From: Arthrobacter humicola
GTDB lineage: Bacteria > Actinomycetota > Actinomycetes > Actinomycetales > Micrococcaceae
Assembly: GCF_022803015.1 (NCBI RefSeq)
Contig: NZ_JAFKON010000018.1
Location: forward strand, 1 to 42,535
Direction: 5' to 3'
Length of the DNA stretch: 42,535 bases
Position numbers and translations under genes: made by a program. The notes below the pieces were generated by a model that ran no database searches, was not told the DNA's origin, and saw only the letters and a program-made list of their open reading frames with translations. Shown here piece by piece: positions 40,464-42,535 of this stretch (position 1 is its first letter; the number at the start of each line of letters is the position of its first letter).

Positions 40464-42421
40464 CTACCCGGCCAGCAGGTACACGCTGGTCCCGCCCACG
40501 GTCCGGGCGGTGAAGTTGTCCTGCACCCACGCGGCAATCTGGGCGGCATCGTTGGATCCGCTTTCGCCCTGCATCAGGCGCCCGGCAATGAAGTAGTGGA
40601 TCTTGCCGTCGGCCACGTATTGCTGGAACTGCGCCAGGGTCGGTGCGGGGTCCGTGCCGTTGAACCCGCCCACGGCCATCACCGGGAGCTGCGTCGCCAG
40701 CTGGTAGCCGGCGGCGTTGTTGGATCCGACGACGGCGGCGGCCCAGGTGTAGGTCCCGGCATCTGTCTGCAGCGCGGCCACGAGCGCCGCCGACGGCGTG
40801 CTGGCCCCGAGCAGGCCGCCCATTCCGCGCGCCCCTTGTCCGCGGCCTGTCCCGGCGCCTGTGCCTGTGCCAGTGCCGTTCGCCGTCGTGGCACCGCCGA
40901 AGCCGCCTCCTGCCGCGCCGCCGAGGGCCGGCGGTATCCCGGCCCCGCCCCGTCCGGACACGGCCGGGCCTGCGCTGACAATCGAGCCGCTGTGGGCCGT
41001 GGCCGCGGTGGACAGCGAGTAGGCCAGCGGACCGGCGAGGGCCGCGGCGACGGGGAGCGCCGCCGTCGTCCGCGCCACCGTCCTGGACGCCATCATCCCC
41101 ATTCCCTTCACCCCCGGGGCCGCGGCGGCCAGGACCAGGCCGGCGGCGGCGAGCGCGCCCAGGAGCGTCACCCAGCGCAGCCACGGCATGTACGCCGCGG
41201 TGCGGACCAGGAGTTCGGCGGCCATGGCCCCGGCCGCCACGATCGCCACCGCGAGGACGGCGGCGGCCACGGGCTGGTTCCGCCGCTGCCAGAGCAGGAC
41301 GCCGCCTAGCCCGGCGAGCCCGGCGATCCCGGGCGCCAGCGCCACCATGTAGTACGGGTGGATGATCCCGGCCATGAAGCTGAACGTCAGCCCGGTAACG
41401 GCAACCCAGGAGCCCCAGATGATCACCGAGGCCCGTACCGGGTCGGTGCGCGGCGCGCGGCGGCCCAGCCAGAGCAGCCCCGCTCCGAGCAGCAGCACCG
41501 AGGGCAGCAGCCAGGCGATCTGGCCGCCGAACTCGCTGTTGAAGAGCCGGAACAGCCCGGGCGTGCCCCAGCCGTTGCTGCCGCCCACACTCCCGGTTTC
41601 ATCCCCGTTCAGCCGGCCCAGGCCGTTGTAGCCCAGGGTCAGTTCCAGGATGGAGTTGTTCTGCGAGCCGCCGATGTACGGGCGGTCCGCCGCCGGAATG
41701 AGTTCGACCGCGGCCAGCCACCAGCCGGCGGCGACGGCCATCGCCGCGCCCGCACCGAGCAGGTGAAGAATGCGCCTGCCCGCCGTGGCCGGCGCCGCGA
41801 GCAGGTAGGCCACGGCGAAACCGGGGACAACCAGCAGGACCTGCAGCTGCTTGGTGAGGAACCCGAAGCCCAGCAGCAGCCCGGCGAACAGCAGCCAGCG
41901 CACGCGCGCGTCCTGGATGGAGCGCAAGACGGCGTAGGCGGCCGCGGTCATCAATAACACCAGCAGGGCGTCGGGGTTGTTGAACCGGAACATCAGGACG
42001 GCCACCGGTGTCAGCGCCATGACCGCACCGGCGAGGAGCCCCGCGCGGTGGGCCAGGCCGGCGTCGGCCGTGGCGGGGGCCGCGGCCCGGCGGACGGCCA
42101 GATAGACCAGCCAGACCGTGCCGACCCCCATGAGCGCCTGCGGCACCAGGACGCTCCAGGAGCTCAGCCCGAAGATCCGCACCGACAGGCCCATCACCCA
42201 CAGCGACGCCGGCGGCTTGTCCACGGTGATGGCGTTGGCGGCGTCGGAGGAGCCAAAGAACCAGGCCGCCCAATCCTGCGACCCGGCCTGGGCCGCCGCG
42301 GAGTAGAACGCGTTTGCCCAGCCGGAGGCGCCGAGATTCCACAGATACAGCACGGCCGTGGCCAGCAGCAGCCCCGCCAGTTCCAGCCGCTGCCGCAGGG
42401 CCCGGGCGCCAGGGACGGCGC
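40464..42421 (-). CDS. GT39-type membrane glycosyltransferase, 5' end truncated
   Basis: At least 650 residues are visible of a polytopic protein. The early segment ATAVLYLWNLGASGWANAFYS is followed by a long extracellular loop and then VDKPPASLWVMGLSVRIFG. That KPP motif is the hallmark of ArnT/YkcB-like GT39 enzymes. About ten further membrane segments follow, then a Gly/Ala/Thr-rich linker and a C-terminal domain ending GGTSVYLLAG. The frame stays open upstream of GTG 42353 (AVPGARALRQRLELAG), so the true start is lost beyond the contig end. Such enzymes transfer a sugar from a polyprenyl-phosphate carrier at the outer face of the membrane. Confidence 0.88.
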
Positions 42422-42535
42422 CTGTCTCTTATACACATCTGACGCTGCCGACGATATGTAGTCAGTGTAGATCTCGGCGGACGCCGTCTCATTCAAAAAA
42501 ATCAGAGGGTGTGGACCCGCCAAGCCTGATATACT
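42422..42535. other. Illumina Nextera adapter read-through, not genomic
   Basis: Positions 42422-42440 are the Tn5 mosaic end CTGTCTCTTATACACATCT, followed by GACGCTGCCGACGA (42441-42454), an index-like TATGTAGTCA, and a P5-like stretch (42465-42493) with three differences. The remaining 42 bases look like low-quality read tail. Any frame entering this stretch is an artefact. Confidence 0.97.

Noticed and set aside
42048..42523. Open frames entering the contig end, with tails like CLLYTSDAADD or RQRQMCIRD
   Set aside because: They are translations of the Nextera adapter.

Overview
The window is about 42 kb of high-GC (roughly two thirds G+C), densely coding actinobacterial DNA. Gene content and style point to Micrococcaceae, most likely Arthrobacter or Pseudarthrobacter: alanine- and glycine-rich proteins, GC-rich third codon positions, many 4-nt start/stop overlaps, a LacI-controlled rhamnose ABC operon, and an Lhr/Nei2 pair. 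The genus is an inference, because no rRNA gene is present. The right end is not genomic. From about 42422 the sequence is an Illumina Nextera adapter, so this is a draft contig and the last gene is cut.

Left part (1-13500). A winged-helix regulator is translationally overlapped with an SRPBCC protein. A MocR-type regulator (YczR-like) is divergent from the membrane protein YczE, with operator-like AAACTGG/CCAGTTT boxes between them. A DNA-repair pair, nei2-like glycosylase and Lhr helicase, follows on the minus strand. After it come a DUF4232-like lipoprotein, a small unknown protein, a second SRPBCC protein and a LacI-family regulator.

Central part (13500-28435). This is a complete catabolic operon for L-rhamnose. 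A promoter flanked by LacI-type operators drives an ABC transporter (ATPase, two permeases, lipoprotein binding protein). Then come a FucI/AraA-like isomerase homologue, mutarotase RhaM, isomerase RhaI, a bifunctional RhaD aldolase/lactaldehyde dehydrogenase, kinase RhaB and LutABC. The aldolase/dehydrogenase should yield DHAP and L-lactate, and LutABC should oxidise the lactate to pyruvate, so one transcription unit would carry the sugar into central metabolism. Most junctions overlap by 4 or 8 nt. A hairpin follows the binding-protein gene and another closes the operon.

Right-centre (28436-32918). This is an accessory zone of small unknown proteins, a lipoprotein and a DJ-1/PfpI protein with a clean hairpin terminator. 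A lower-GC patch (about 31200-32200) follows, next to a tRNA-Ser(CGA) gene. It holds two homologous arrays of six hexamers phased at 10 bp, with an inverted centre, 824 bp apart. It also holds an 11-bp-arm palindrome, a tRNA-like fragment and a gene for a protein with an internal duplication. I find no known family that explains the twin arrays, and they are the best candidate here for an undescribed element.

Right part (32919-42421). A three-gene set encodes a zinc-type dehydrogenase homologue, a PTPS/QueD-like protein with an altered metal-binding motif and a GT4 glycosyltransferase. Then come a winged-helix (HTH_42) protein, tadA, a PAP2 phosphatase, upp, a VOC protein, a HAD phosphatase and a truncated GT39-type membrane glycosyltransferase. 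Several of these genes have a -10-like hexamer ending 6-7 nt before the start codon and no usable ribosome-binding site, which suggests leaderless mRNAs.
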